Positions 32,437 through 40,858 are shown, counted from the first letter of the stretch. The stretch: 64,000 nucleotides of DNA from an uncultured Eubacterium sp. (GCA_910583555.1 CAJTXO010000001.1:62001-126000); one strand, 5' to 3'. Program-made: numbers and translations. Notes: generated by a model from the letters alone, not told the origin.

Positions 32437-34443
32437 ATGAATCATTTATCAAGCGAAAAATCACCTTATCTGCTGCAGCACAGAGAAAATCCCGTAGACT
32501 GGTTTCCCTGGGGAAATGAGGCATTTGAAAAAGCAAAAAAAGAAAATAAACCGGTTTTTCTCAGCATCGGATATTCGACGTGCCACTGGTGTCATGTCAT
32601 GGCACATGAATCGTTTGAGGATAAAGAAATCGCCAAAATACTAAATAATTCGTTTGTGCCAGTCAAAGTGGACCGGGAGGAACGTCCAGATATAGACGCC
32701 GTTTATATGGCAGTCTGCCAGGCGATGACCGGTTCCGGCGGATGGCCGATGACCATTCTGATGACCCCGGATCAAGAGCCTTTCTTTGCCGGAACATATC
32801 TGCCGAAACATGCCCGTTATGGCTCACCAGGCCTGATGGAGCTGCTGGAACATACAGTTCTTTTGTGGAACAGGGACCGTGACCGTCTCATGCAGACCGG
32901 GCAGATGGTCGTAGCTGTGTTGAACCGGCAGGAGCAGACTTCACAGGCTGACGACCTCGAAACGCTTATCAACCGCGGAGTTCAGGAATTTAAGTTCCGT
33001 TTTGACAAACAGAACGGGGGATTTGGTACCGCGCCGAAATTCCCCGCCCCGCACAATCTCCTCTTTCTACTGGAATACAGTCAGACAAACGACGAAAACG
33101 AATGTCTGTACATGGCAGAAAAAACACTGGAAAGAATGGCGAGAGGAGGACTCTTTGACCAGATCGGAGGCGGCTTCTCCCGATATTCCACCGATGAATC
33201 ATGGCTCGTTCCCCACTTTGAAAAAATGCTCTACGATAATGCCTGGCTCGTTCAGGCGTATACTCTGGCGTTTTGCATTACCAAAAAAGATTATTACCGG
33301 GAGATCATTTCCCGGACGCTTGCGTTTATAAGAAGGGAACTCACAAGTCCTGACGGCGGGTTTTACTGCGGCCAGGACGCCGACAGTGAGGGGGCGGAGG
33401 GAAAATATTATGTCTTCTCCAAACGTGAACTCTCTGATGTGTTAGGTGACGGGACAGAGCGGTTCTGCCACTGGTTTGGCATAACGGACGATGGAAACTT
33501 TGAGGGAAAAAACATTCCCAACCTGTTACAGAACAAAGACTATGCACAGACGCCGGAACAGATCGAACAGCTTCGCGAAGCGGTCTTCGTGTACCGGAAA
33601 AACCGGATGGCGCTCCATTTGGATGATAAAATACTGACATCCTGGAATGCCATGATGATTTCCTCCTGCGCAAAAGCAGGTTTTTTGCTCGACAACCACA
33701 CGTATATCGAAATGGCGGAGCGCGCCATGCAATTTATCGAAACTCATTTATTCGATGAAAACGGCCGGCTTATGGTGAGGTACCGGGACGGCGAGCGCGC
33801 ATTTCCCGGAAACCTGGAAGATTATGCGTTTTACTGTCTTGCGCTGATCGATTTATATCAGACGACATTTCGCGTACGCGATCTGAAACGGGCCTCTGAA
33901 CTCGCCGAGTGCATGATGGAACTGTTCTGGGATGCTAAACACGGGGGTTTTTACTTCTATGGCAAGGATGACGAGACGCTTATCCACCGGCCAAAGGAAA
34001 CTTACGATGGTGCCGTCCCTTCCGGAAATTCTGCCGCCGCCCATGTTCTCCACTGGCTGTTCCGTCTGACGGGCGAGACGAAATGGATGGAAGCAGCCAG
34101 ACGCCAGGCCGATTTTTTGTCATCCCGCGCGGGCGAAGCCCCCTCCGGGTACAGTTATTCCCTGCTGGCATTTCTCCGGGTCCAGTCGCCGGCGGCAGAA
34201 CTTGTCTGTGTATCGGCCAAAACAGAGATCCCCGGGGAACTGTCAGACATACTCCGTAGCTGTACAAAGACCCCGCCGGCCGTTCTTTTCAAACATCCTG
34301 AGAATGCCGCGTCTCTTTCGGAAGCCGCGCCTTTTACAGAAAATTATGCTCTCCCGGAATCAGGAACGATGTATTATTTTTGCGAAGGGCAGAACTGCTC
34401 CCAGCCATTTTCTGATGCGGCACTGCTCAAAAAGATAATTTGA
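32437..34443 (+). CDS. DUF255 / YyaL-type thioredoxin-domain protein
   Basis: A 668-residue protein of the YyaL / SPATA20 family. The N-terminal thioredoxin-like domain starts LSSEKSPYLLQHRENPVDW and has the CHWCH active motif in FLSIGYSTCHWCHVMAHESFED (~50). The rest is an (alpha/alpha)6-barrel like N-acylglucosamine 2-epimerases (GGFGTAPKFP, GGFSRYSTDESWLVPHFEKMLYDNA, DGGFYCGQDADSEG). The function is not established; a redox or sugar-related role has been suggested for the family. It stands alone, upstream of the second toxin-antitoxin-like locus. Confidence 0.9.
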   Translation: MNHLSSEKSPYLLQHRENPVDWFPWGNEAFEKAKKENKPVFLSIGYSTCHWCHVMAHESFEDKEIAKILNNSFVPVKVDREERPDIDAVYMAVCQAMTGSGGWPMTILMTPDQEPFFAGTYLPKHARYGSPGLMELLEHTVLLWNRDRDRLMQTGQMVVAVLNRQEQTSQADDLETLINRGVQEFKFRFDKQNGGFGTAPKFPAPHNLLFLLEYSQTNDENECLYMAEKTLERMARGGLFDQIGGGFSRYSTDESWLVPHFEKMLYDNAWLVQAYTLAFCITKKDYYREIISRTLAFIRRELTSPDGGFYCGQDADSEGAEGKYYVFSKRELSDVLGDGTERFCHWFGITDDGNFEGKNIPNLLQNKDYAQTPEQIEQLREAVFVYRKNRMALHLDDKILTSWNAMMISSCAKAGFLLDNHTYIEMAERAMQFIETHLFDENGRLMVRYRDGERAFPGNLEDYAFYCLALIDLYQTTFRVRDLKRASELAECMMELFWDAKHGGFYFYGKDDETLIHRPKETYDGAVPSGNSAAAHVLHWLFRLTGETKWMEAARRQADFLSSRAGEAPSGYSYSLLAFLRVQSPAAELVCVSAKTEIPGELSDILRSCTKTPPAVLFKHPENAASLSEAAPFTENYALPESGTMYYFCEGQNCSQPFSDAALLKKII

Positions 34444-34490
34444 TCACTTCCGAAACAGTTATTCGTGTCACAATTTATACTTCAAAATGG

Positions 34491-34519
34491 TTGCTATTGA
34501 TTTTAAATTTTGTTATAAT
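34491..34519 (+). promoter_or_regulatory. Promoter of toxin mRNA, locus 2
   Basis: TTGCTA, a 17-base spacer and a perfect TATAAT. The transcript would begin near 34526 with AAAAGGTGTAC. Confidence 0.75.
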
Positions 34520-34605
34520 TTGTAAAAAGGTGTACTTAAACGGTAGCGGTTCGTCTCTCACACGTATTTACATACGGAACTTCCTGCAATCTGGGGGTGT
34601 TGCCT

Positions 34606-34761
34606 ATGGGAAAATACAGGAGAGGAAATAACTTTGAGATGTTAGAATTAATCTTGAAGATTGCCGGAATGATAATATCTGCACTGAATATTATTATGAA
34701 AGTGATCGACACGATAGATAAATTTAAACATCAAAAGAGCAACCGCCCCTCGCCAAAGTAG
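34606..34761 (+). CDS. Small amphipathic peptide, likely type I toxin (locus 2)
   Basis: A 51-residue peptide with one hydrophobic/amphipathic helix (MLELILKIAGMIISALNII, residues 12-30) followed by MKVIDTIDKFKHQK and a basic tail SNRPSPK. GGGGGTGTTGCCT before the ATG matches the context of the locus 1 toxin (GGGGGTGATGCCT). The stop codon lies inside a strong terminator hairpin, and an opposite-strand promoter reads into the gene end, as in Fst/par-type I loci. I recognise no named family; it could also be a small signalling peptide. Confidence 0.65.
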   Translation: MGKYRRGNNFEMLELILKIAGMIISALNIIMKVIDTIDKFKHQKSNRPSPK

Positions 34762-34777
34762 TGGTTGCTCTTTTGAT
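34730..34777. terminator. Bidirectional terminator, toxin-antitoxin locus 2
   Basis: A perfect 15-base inverted repeat (ATCAAAAGAGCAACC / GGTTGCTCTTTTGAT) with an 18-base loop has T-rich ends in both directions. It overlaps the last codons of the toxin gene. Confidence 0.8.
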
Positions 34778-34829
34778 ATAGTAACTGCAAAATGAGGCGA
34801 ACCGTTGCTATAGGTACACCTTTTTTCTA
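34730..34829 (-). ncRNA. Predicted antisense antitoxin RNA, locus 2
   Basis: A reverse-strand transcript of about 100 bases would start near 34829 and end at the shared terminator. It is complementary to the 3' end of the toxin mRNA. Its 5' end repeats that of the toxin mRNA. Confidence 0.55.
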
Positions 34830-34835
34830 TCAGTC

Positions 34836-34864
34836 ATTATAACATACCTTCAAAAAAATGTTGC
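34836..34864 (-). promoter_or_regulatory. Extended -10 promoter of antisense RNA, locus 2
   Basis: Reverse-strand TGT followed by a perfect TATAAT (34836-34841); the -35 hexamer GCAACA is weak. Confidence 0.55.
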
Positions 34865-34969
34865 ACAAATTTCAACTTTCGTATTTGTATAAATTGCACT
34901 AAAAGATACTCCCTTTGTCAGAAACATTAACTTGTGCTTTAGTAAATTCTTATTGCCGCATTTTTGACA

Positions 34970-34998
34970 TTTACATTTTTACAAATCCATGATAAAAT
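34970..34998 (+). promoter_or_regulatory. Promoter of the ABC-2 exporter operon
   Basis: TTTACA, a 17-base spacer and TAAAAT, leaving a leader of about 210 bases before the ATPase gene. Confidence 0.6.
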
Positions 34999-35110
34999 AA
35001 GTGCTGACGTTTTTTACTGAATACATATACTGAAAACGTCCACAAAAAATAAAATCGTTTGTACGAAACTTGGCAAGATATGAAAATATTACTACCAGGA
35101 GGAAGCAAGA

Positions 35111-35164
35111 GTGAAAAATAAATTTTTCACTCTGCAAGTTTGTACGCACGCCCAAACTTGGTAA
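35111..35164 (+). CDS. Leader peptide of the ABC-2 exporter operon
   Basis: A 17-residue frame (MKNKFFTLQVCTHAQTW) starts at GTG, 8 bases after a perfect AGGAGG. The frame itself forms two hairpins: GTGAAAAAT/ATTTTTCAC (35111-35130) and CAAGTTTG/CAAACTTG (35135-35160). Two more follow before the ATPase gene. A translated leader with alternative hairpins suggests ribosome-dependent attenuation, but this is inference. Confidence 0.5.
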   Translation: MKNKFFTLQVCTHAQTW

Positions 35165-35207
35165 GAACTTTTAGTTCTTTAGATGCGCAAAAGACGTGCG
35201 CATGAGG
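35111..35207 (+). promoter_or_regulatory. Four-hairpin leader before the ABC ATPase
   Basis: Hairpins at 35111-35130, 35135-35160, 35163-35179 (AAGAACT/AGTTCTT) and 35183-35203 (ATGCGC/GCGCAT) are packed one after another. The last abuts the GAGG ribosome binding site (35204-35207) of the ATPase gene, so its formation could affect translation. Confidence 0.55.
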
Positions 35208-35214
35208 AAAATTT

Positions 35215-36003
35215 ATGATCACGATGGAACACGTATGCAAATCGTATAAGATTGCAAAAAGAAATGCGGGCTTTCGTGCCGCATGCAAAGCTTTTTTTCA
35301 CCGGGAATATGAAGTCATCCACGCGCTTCATGATGTCAGCTTTACCATCCGGGATGGGGAGATGGTCGGCTACATCGGCCCGAACGGAGCAGGGAAAAGC
35401 TCCACGATCAAAATTCTAAGCGGAATATTAACACCAGACAGCGGAACCGTTCTCGTGGACGGCATCACGCCGCACAGGAACAGGATCCGGCACGTACGGG
35501 AGATCGGAGTCGTGTTCGGACAGCGCTCGCAGCTTTGGTGGGATGTTCCGGTCATTGATTCCTTTGAACTCTTAAAAGATATTTATTCCATTCCGGACAA
35601 TACATACCGGCAAAGTGTCGATGAATTGACCGAACTGCTGAATTTATCAGAATTACTGCGCTCTCCGACACGCCAGTTGTCGCTGGGACAGCGGATGCGC
35701 TGTGAGATCGCGGCCTCACTGTTACACCGCCCGCGCATCCTGTTTCTGGACGAACCGACCATCGGCCTTGATGCCGTTTCCAAGCTCGCTGTCCGGGATT
35801 TCATCTTGAAACAGAACGAGACACACGGGACAACGGTGATCCTCACCACCCATGATATGCAGGATATCGAGGCGCTCACGAAGCGGATCATCCTCATCGG
35901 AAAAGGGAAGATCCTGATGGACGGCACACTCGATGATATGAAGGCAGGAAATCAGAATATGGATGAGACGGTAGCCGAACTGTACCGCCAATACGATATT
36001 TAG
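35215..36003 (+). CDS. ABC-2 type transporter ATP-binding protein
   Basis: A 262-residue ATPase with Walker A GYIGPNGAGKSST (~50), Q-loop GVVFGQRSQLWWDVPV, signature LSLGQRMRCEIAASLL, Walker B RILFLDEPTIGLD and H-loop TTHDM. The QRSQLWWDVPVIDSF sequence is typical of the subfamily that partners with ABC2_membrane_6 permeases. Together with the two following genes it forms a complete exporter; the substrate (lipid, peptide or drug) is unknown. Confidence 0.93.
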   Translation: MITMEHVCKSYKIAKRNAGFRAACKAFFHREYEVIHALHDVSFTIRDGEMVGYIGPNGAGKSSTIKILSGILTPDSGTVLVDGITPHRNRIRHVREIGVVFGQRSQLWWDVPVIDSFELLKDIYSIPDNTYRQSVDELTELLNLSELLRSPTRQLSLGQRMRCEIAASLLHRPRILFLDEPTIGLDAVSKLAVRDFILKQNETHGTTVILTTHDMQDIEALTKRIILIGKGKILMDGTLDDMKAGNQNMDETVAELYRQYDI

Positions 36004-36023
36004 CAGGAAAGGGGACGATTTCG

Positions 36024-36827
36024 ATGAAAAAATACATATCCTTTTTCCGGCTGCGGTTTACGATGGGCCTGCAGTACCGGGCTGCCGCGCTGGCAGGCGT
36101 CGCCACCCAGTTTGTGTGGGGGTTCATGTATATCATGATGTACCACGCCTTTTATGAAGGCGATGCCGCTTCCTTTCCCATGAGTTTTTCCGCCACCGCC
36201 TCGTACATATGGTTACAGCAGTCGTTTTTTTCCATGTTTGCTACGTGGATGATGGAAAATGAAATTTTTGACGCCATCGTAAACGGAAATATTTCCTACG
36301 AACTTTGCCGGCCAGTCAACATTTATGATATGTGGTTTTCCAGAAGTGTGGCAAACCGGTTGTCGCGTGCGGCGCTGCGGTGCTTTCCAATCCTCGCGTT
36401 TTCACTTTTCCTGCCGCAACCGTACGGTCTGAGCGCCCCTGCCGGTTTTACGAATTTCTTTTTGTTTCTCCTGACGATGATGTTAGGACTGGGCGTGACA
36501 GTATCGTTTTGCACGCTTATTTATATCCTCGCCTTTTTCACGATTTCACCGCAGGGACTGCGTGTGCTGTTCCTTGCCGCTGTCGATTTGTTTGCGGGGG
36601 CCATTATCCCCCTCCCCTTTTTCCCGAAACAGCTTGAGGATCTTCTGGAGCTGCTTCCCTTTGCTTCGATGCAGAACGTACCGTTTCGCATTTACAGCGG
36701 GCATCTGTCCGGGGGCGCGATGCAAAAGGCCATCATTCTTCAGATATTCTGGCTCCTGATCGTCACATTGACCGGAAAATACCTGTACCGGCTGGCGGTA
36801 AAGAGAGTCACGCTGTTAGGAGGTTGA
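36024..36827 (+). CDS. ABC-2 family permease, first subunit
   Basis: A 267-residue membrane protein with about six helices, of the ABC2_membrane_6 (DUF990) type. The segment EIFDAIVNGNISYELCRPVNIYDMWF is characteristic: the family has a conserved GxxxxxLxRPxN motif. It overlaps the next permease by four bases (ATGA), which implies translational coupling and a heterodimeric channel. Confidence 0.9.
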   Translation: MKKYISFFRLRFTMGLQYRAAALAGVATQFVWGFMYIMMYHAFYEGDAASFPMSFSATASYIWLQQSFFSMFATWMMENEIFDAIVNGNISYELCRPVNIYDMWFSRSVANRLSRAALRCFPILAFSLFLPQPYGLSAPAGFTNFFLFLLTMMLGLGVTVSFCTLIYILAFFTISPQGLRVLFLAAVDLFAGAIIPLPFFPKQLEDLLELLPFASMQNVPFRIYSGHLSGGAMQKAIILQIFWLLIVTLTGKYLYRLAVKRVTLLGG

Positions 36828-37630
36828 TCACGATGAGGAAGATCAGGGGGGCCATACGACTGTATGTGCATTACACATCCATCAATGTACGCTGCGCGAT
36901 GCAGTATAAAACATCCTTTTTCCTGTCTGTCGCAGGACAGTTTTTAGCGACATTCCAGATGTTTCTGGCGATATTTTTCATGTTCCGGCGCTTCTCGAGC
37001 GTAAAGGGATTTACATACAGCGAAGTTTTATTATGCTTTTCCATTATGCTGTTTGAATTTTCCCTCGCGGAAATGTTCGCCCGAGGGTTTGATTCCTTTT
37101 CCGGCATCGTGAGAAACGGAGAGTTTGACCGGATACTCGTGCGCCCGCAAAACGCGGTGATCCAAGTGCTTGGAAGTAAGTTTGAGATGAGCAGGATCGG
37201 AAGGATCACGCAGGCTGTCATCACGTTTGTCTATGGGATCATGGCGAGTGAGATTGAATGGAATTTCGCAAAAATAATTACCATTTTATTTATGCTCATT
37301 GGCGGAACGGTCGTTTTCACATCGCTGTTTCTCATTTACGCCGCCCTGTGCTTTTTTACACTGGACGGTCTGGAATTTATGAATGCGTTTACCGACGGGG
37401 CGCGTGAGTTCGGGGCTTATCCGCTCGGCATTTACGGCAGGAAGATGCTCCTTTTTACTACCTTTGTCATCCCGTATTCACTCATCCAGTATTACCCGCT
37501 GTTATATATATTAGGGCAGCGCACTTCCCTGTTTTATGTGGTACTGCCACTGCTCGCATGCTGGTTTTTTGTACCGGCACTGATGCTTTGGAAGCTGGGG
37601 GTGAGACATTATAAATCGAGCGGGTCGTGA
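36824..37630 (+). CDS. ABC-2 family permease, second subunit
   Basis: A 268-residue partner with about six helices and the matching motif FSGIVRNGEFDRILVRPQNAVIQVLG. It completes the exporter with the ATPase and the first permease. No terminator is obvious after its stop. Confidence 0.9.
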   Translation: MITMRKIRGAIRLYVHYTSINVRCAMQYKTSFFLSVAGQFLATFQMFLAIFFMFRRFSSVKGFTYSEVLLCFSIMLFEFSLAEMFARGFDSFSGIVRNGEFDRILVRPQNAVIQVLGSKFEMSRIGRITQAVITFVYGIMASEIEWNFAKIITILFMLIGGTVVFTSLFLIYAALCFFTLDGLEFMNAFTDGAREFGAYPLGIYGRKMLLFTTFVIPYSLIQYYPLLYILGQRTSLFYVVLPLLACWFFVPALMLWKLGVRHYKSSGS

Positions 37631-37770
37631 TCTGGTTTGGCGAACCATGAACTCATTCGACTATCTATGATCCGTTTCAGCTCGTGTATTGTACCGTCGT
37701 AGAATAAATTTTCATCTGCGCTGCAGACGGAATACATATTTCTATTTTTAGATCAGAATGGAGGTAAAAA

Positions 37771-38286
37771 ATGATCATTTTAATTACAGGCGCATCACAC
37801 ACAGGAAAAACAGCTCTTTCACAGAAATTACTGGAACAGTATCATTATCCATATCTGTCGATCGACCACTTAAAAATGGGATTGATCCGCAGCGGAAATA
37901 CTTCACTTACGCCTTTGAGTGACGAACATGACCTGACCGCATATTTATGGCCGATCGTCTGTGAAATGGTAAAAACGGCAGTTGAAAACGAGCAGAATCT
38001 TATCGTCGAAGGATGTTATATCCCGTTTGACTGGGCGGACCATTTTGAAAAGGAATACCTCGACCATATCCGGTATTACTGCCTGGTAATGAGCGAACGG
38101 TATATCCGGGCCCATTTTGATGATATAAAAAAGTATGCCAGCGTGATCGAAAATCGGTTAGACGACGAGTACTGTACGATGGAACGTGTGTTAGAGGAAA
38201 ATGCTCAAATGTTTTCGTTGTGCGAGAAACATCATTTGGAGCCGGTATTGATCGATGATACCTACCGGATTGATATTCACTTATAA
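37771..38286 (+). CDS. Small P-loop kinase-like protein
   Basis: A 171-residue P-loop NTPase. Walker A is ITGASHTGKTALSQKLL at the N-terminus, followed by YLSIDHLKMGLIRSG, an Asp-containing substrate segment as in shikimate/adenylate kinase-like or zeta-type proteins, and QNLIVEGCYIPFDWAD. No lid is apparent. It may phosphorylate a small molecule; the substrate is unknown. GGAGG precedes the ATG and a terminator follows. Confidence 0.75.
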   Translation: MIILITGASHTGKTALSQKLLEQYHYPYLSIDHLKMGLIRSGNTSLTPLSDEHDLTAYLWPIVCEMVKTAVENEQNLIVEGCYIPFDWADHFEKEYLDHIRYYCLVMSERYIRAHFDDIKKYASVIENRLDDEYCTMERVLEENAQMFSLCEKHHLEPVLIDDTYRIDIHL

Positions 38287-38329
38287 GAGTACGTACAGCT
38301 TTTCTACTGCGGCCGGGAAAGAATAGAAA

Positions 38330-38370
38330 GGGGAAGGGCATTCCGATCACCCTTCCCCGATTCTTCTTTT
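38330..38370. terminator. Bidirectional terminator between convergent genes
   Basis: GGGGAAGGG/CCCTTCCCC with an 11-base loop, followed by ATTCTTCTTTT forward and TTTCTATTCTTT on the reverse strand. Confidence 0.75.
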
Positions 38371-38394
38371 GAACACTAAATTTTTCTATTTGGA

Positions 38395-40413
38395 TCAATA
38401 ATTGTCCTCATGCACCTCGAAATAACTCTGTGGATGGTTACATGTCGGACAAACTTCCGGCGCCTTTGTGCCGACGATAATATGTCCACAGTTCCGGCAT
38501 TCCCATACTTTAACTTCACTCTTTTCGAATACGGCAGCGGTCTCCACGTTGCTCAACAGCGCGCGGTATCGTTCTTCATGGTGCTTTTCGATCGCGCCAA
38601 CAAGCCTGAATTTTGCTGCCAGTTCCGGGAACCCTTCCTCTTCTGCTGTTTTGGCAAACGCTTCATACATATCTGTCCACTCATAGTTTTCACCATCTGC
38701 GGCCGACGAAAGATTCTCTTTTGTATCACCGATCCCATTCAATTCCTTGAACCACATTTTCGCATGTTCTTTTTCATTGTCTGCCGTTTTCAAAAACAAG
38801 GCGGAAATCTGCTCATAGCCTTCTTTTTTCGCAACAGAAGCAAAATAGGTGTACTTATTTCTCGCCTGTGATTCCCCCGCAAATGCCGCCTCCAGATTTT
38901 TTTCCGTTTTTGTTCCCGCATACTTTGTCGTTTTTCCCATGTTTATTTCCTCCTTGTTAGCATGTAATGATACACCGCAGGATGGCACGGATGCTCCTCC
39001 TGCGTGCGCAATATTCGTTTGTTCCGATATTTCCCTGCTGACTGTGCAAAGATCATTCACTGACAAACCGTGGATATCGGCATTTCCCGTAATCTTCGCA
39101 AACGTCCTCAGTTCGTCGGCGCAGCAATTGAGATAATTCTCTACCCGCTTGGCGGCGGCATCGATATGTAATCTCGCGCGCAGCGCTTCATCCTGCGTCG
39201 CCACCCCTACCGGGCACATCCCGCTGCCGCAGATCCGGTACTGCTGACAGGCGGCTGCCACCATAGCGGCCGAAGCGATCGCCACCGCGTCTGCTCCCAT
39301 CGCCAGCGCTTTGGCAAAATCAGACGAAACCCGGAGTCCTCCTGTGATGACAAGATCAATATCAGATCCGACGGCATCCAGATATTTTCTCGCGCGGTAG
39401 AGCGCATAGATCGTCGGAACACTGGTGGAATCCCTGATGATGGCGGGAGATGCTCCCGTGGCTCCGCCCCGTCCGTCTATCGTTATGAAATCCGGCCCGG
39501 CGTAGACACAGAACTCGAGATCTTTCTCAATGCGCCCGGCAGCGATCTTGATACCGATCGGTCTGCCCTCGCTGCGCGTACGAAGTTCGTTTACCAGATT
39601 TCTCAGATCATCCGCATTATTGATATCGGGAAATTTCGAGGGACTGATGACATCTTCCCCGAGCGGCTTGTTGCGGATCTTTGCAATTTCAGGCGTCACT
39701 TTACTGCCGGGTAAATGTCCGCCCATTCCCGGTTTCGTTCCCTGTCCGATCTTGATCTCGATGGCGTCCGACGTTTTCAGGTTCTCGTCGGTCACGCTGT
39801 AGCGATTCGGCACGTATTCGAATATGTATTTATAGGCCGCTTCTTTTTCTTCTGGTAAAATACCGCCCTCCCCGCTGCACATCGCCGTACCGGCCGCCGC
39901 GCTTCCTCTCGCCAACGCGATTTTAGTTTCTTTGGAGAGCGCGCCGAACGACATGTGTGAAATATAGACCGGCATATCGAGTACCATCGGTTTTTTGGCG
40001 TGTTTTCCGATCACGGTTTTCAGGGATACCTCCGCATGTTCATCCAGAGGCATCGGATTTAATTGCGCGCCGAGCACGAGTACATCGTCCCAGTTCGGCA
40101 TGTCCATCCGTGTACCCATCGCCTCGATCGCGGATTTTCCGGTGACCGCCATTTCGTGTATTTCTTTCATGTAACGGTAATCGCTGTCCGTCTTCCGGGT
40201 TTCCTGCGGGTATGCGAGTTCCAGACCTTCGGCGTTTATGGAAGCGGGTCTGCTCACGGCTTCCGGGGCAACGGCCGCGTCCTTTGGCGCTTCCTCTGCC
40301 TCAAATTTCTCCGGCGGCTGTTTGCAGACAGGGCACTCCGTCAATTCGGAGAAGGGTTTTCCCTCTTTTTCCTCGTCATACACATAGCCGCAAATACTGC
40401 ATTTGTAAACCAT
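38395..40413 (-). CDS. Rubredoxin - glutamate synthase-like FMN protein - rubrerythrin fusion
   Basis: A single open frame of 672 residues. Residues 1-40 are rubredoxin (YKCSICGYVYDEE ... ECPVCKQPPEKF). Residues ~70-480 match the FMN-binding domain of glutamate synthase (GQGTKPGMGGHLPG, DGRGGATGASPAI, GADAVAIASAAMVAAACQQYRICGSGMCPVG with Cys for an iron-sulfur cluster). The last 181 residues are a complete rubrerythrin: di-iron helices (AFAGESQARNKYTYFAS, NEKEHAKMWF, EKHHEERY) and a C-terminal rubredoxin (WECRNCGHIIVGTK ... CPTC). The junction retains a perfect AAGGAGG and the usual rubrerythrin start MGKTTKYAGTKTEKN, so rubrerythrin can probably also be made alone. Likely role: peroxide defence or electron transfer. 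Confidence 0.85.
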   Translation of the reverse strand: MVYKCSICGYVYDEEKEGKPFSELTECPVCKQPPEKFEAEEAPKDAAVAPEAVSRPASINAEGLELAYPQETRKTDSDYRYMKEIHEMAVTGKSAIEAMGTRMDMPNWDDVLVLGAQLNPMPLDEHAEVSLKTVIGKHAKKPMVLDMPVYISHMSFGALSKETKIALARGSAAAGTAMCSGEGGILPEEKEAAYKYIFEYVPNRYSVTDENLKTSDAIEIKIGQGTKPGMGGHLPGSKVTPEIAKIRNKPLGEDVISPSKFPDINNADDLRNLVNELRTRSEGRPIGIKIAAGRIEKDLEFCVYAGPDFITIDGRGGATGASPAIIRDSTSVPTIYALYRARKYLDAVGSDIDLVITGGLRVSSDFAKALAMGADAVAIASAAMVAAACQQYRICGSGMCPVGVATQDEALRARLHIDAAAKRVENYLNCCADELRTFAKITGNADIHGLSVNDLCTVSREISEQTNIAHAGGASVPSCGVSLHANKEEINMGKTTKYAGTKTEKNLEAAFAGESQARNKYTYFASVAKKEGYEQISALFLKTADNEKEHAKMWFKELNGIGDTKENLSSAADGENYEWTDMYEAFAKTAEEEGFPELAAKFRLVGAIEKHHEERYRALLSNVETAAVFEKSEVKVWECRNCGHIIVGTKAPEVCPTCNHPQSYFEVHEDNY
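38949..38955 (-). promoter_or_regulatory. Internal ribosome binding site within the fusion, before the rubrerythrin part
   Basis: AAGGAGG lies 8 bases before an in-frame ATG (38938-38940) that is the expected start of rubrerythrin. The codons of this stretch translate as NKEEIN within the fusion. Initiation here would give a free 181-residue rubrerythrin. Confidence 0.7.
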
Positions 40414-40441
40414 TGTGTATACCTCCTTTTCTTTTTGCTTT

Positions 40442-40858
40442 CTAGCTTTTCTCCTCGAGCGGAAATTTTAATGCCACTTTGATGATATGCGCAATATTCT
40501 GGTCTCCCGCAAACCGTCCTGCGTCTGCAAAATCTTCTGTAAGCGGCAGCCACTCGAGCGGATTTACTTCTTCCCGGAGCTGCACATCGTCATTCTGCAA
40601 TTGTCCCATATATATTTCCAACACATAATCCTGTTCATAATAAGTGAGATCCATCAGGCGATACAGGCAGATTTTATCTTTTCCGATCCCCGTTTCCTCC
40701 AGCAGTTCCCTGTATGCTGCATCAAAAGAACATTCGCCTGGCTCTACTTTTCCACCCACAAAATTGTATAAACCTTTGAACGGTTCCTTTACACGCCGGC
40801 AGAACAGCACCTGATCTTTTTGTTTATTAAACACGACGGAACAGTTTAAATGCCGCAA
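40442..40858 (-). CDS. Nudix hydrolase
   Basis: A 138-residue Nudix protein with a complete Nudix box: GKVEPGECSFDAAYRELLEETGI (residues ~36-58), matching GX5EX7REUXEEXGU. It resembles MutT-like 8-oxo-dGTP or general nucleotide diphosphatases; the substrate is unknown. It lies 28 bases upstream of the redox fusion and may be cotranscribed with it, which would fit an oxidative-damage role. Confidence 0.88.
   Translation of the reverse strand: MRHLNCSVVFNKQKDQVLFCRRVKEPFKGLYNFVGGKVEPGECSFDAAYRELLEETGIGKDKICLYRLMDLTYYEQDYVLEIYMGQLQNDDVQLREEVNPLEWLPLTEDFADAGRFAGDQNIAHIIKVALKFPLEEKS

Larger units (their letters stand above)
34524..34826. repeat. Inverted repeats flanking toxin-antitoxin locus 2
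   Basis: The element AAAAAGGTGTAC...CGGTTCG.CTC at 34524-34557 recurs in reverse complement at 34794-34826. Both convergent transcripts therefore begin with nearly the same ~30 bases, directly after their -10 boxes. Confidence 0.7.

Noticed and set aside
38410..38871. Forward open frame of about 150 codons opposite rubrerythrin
   Set aside because: It is antisense to a clearly recognised rubrerythrin and has no initiation signals.
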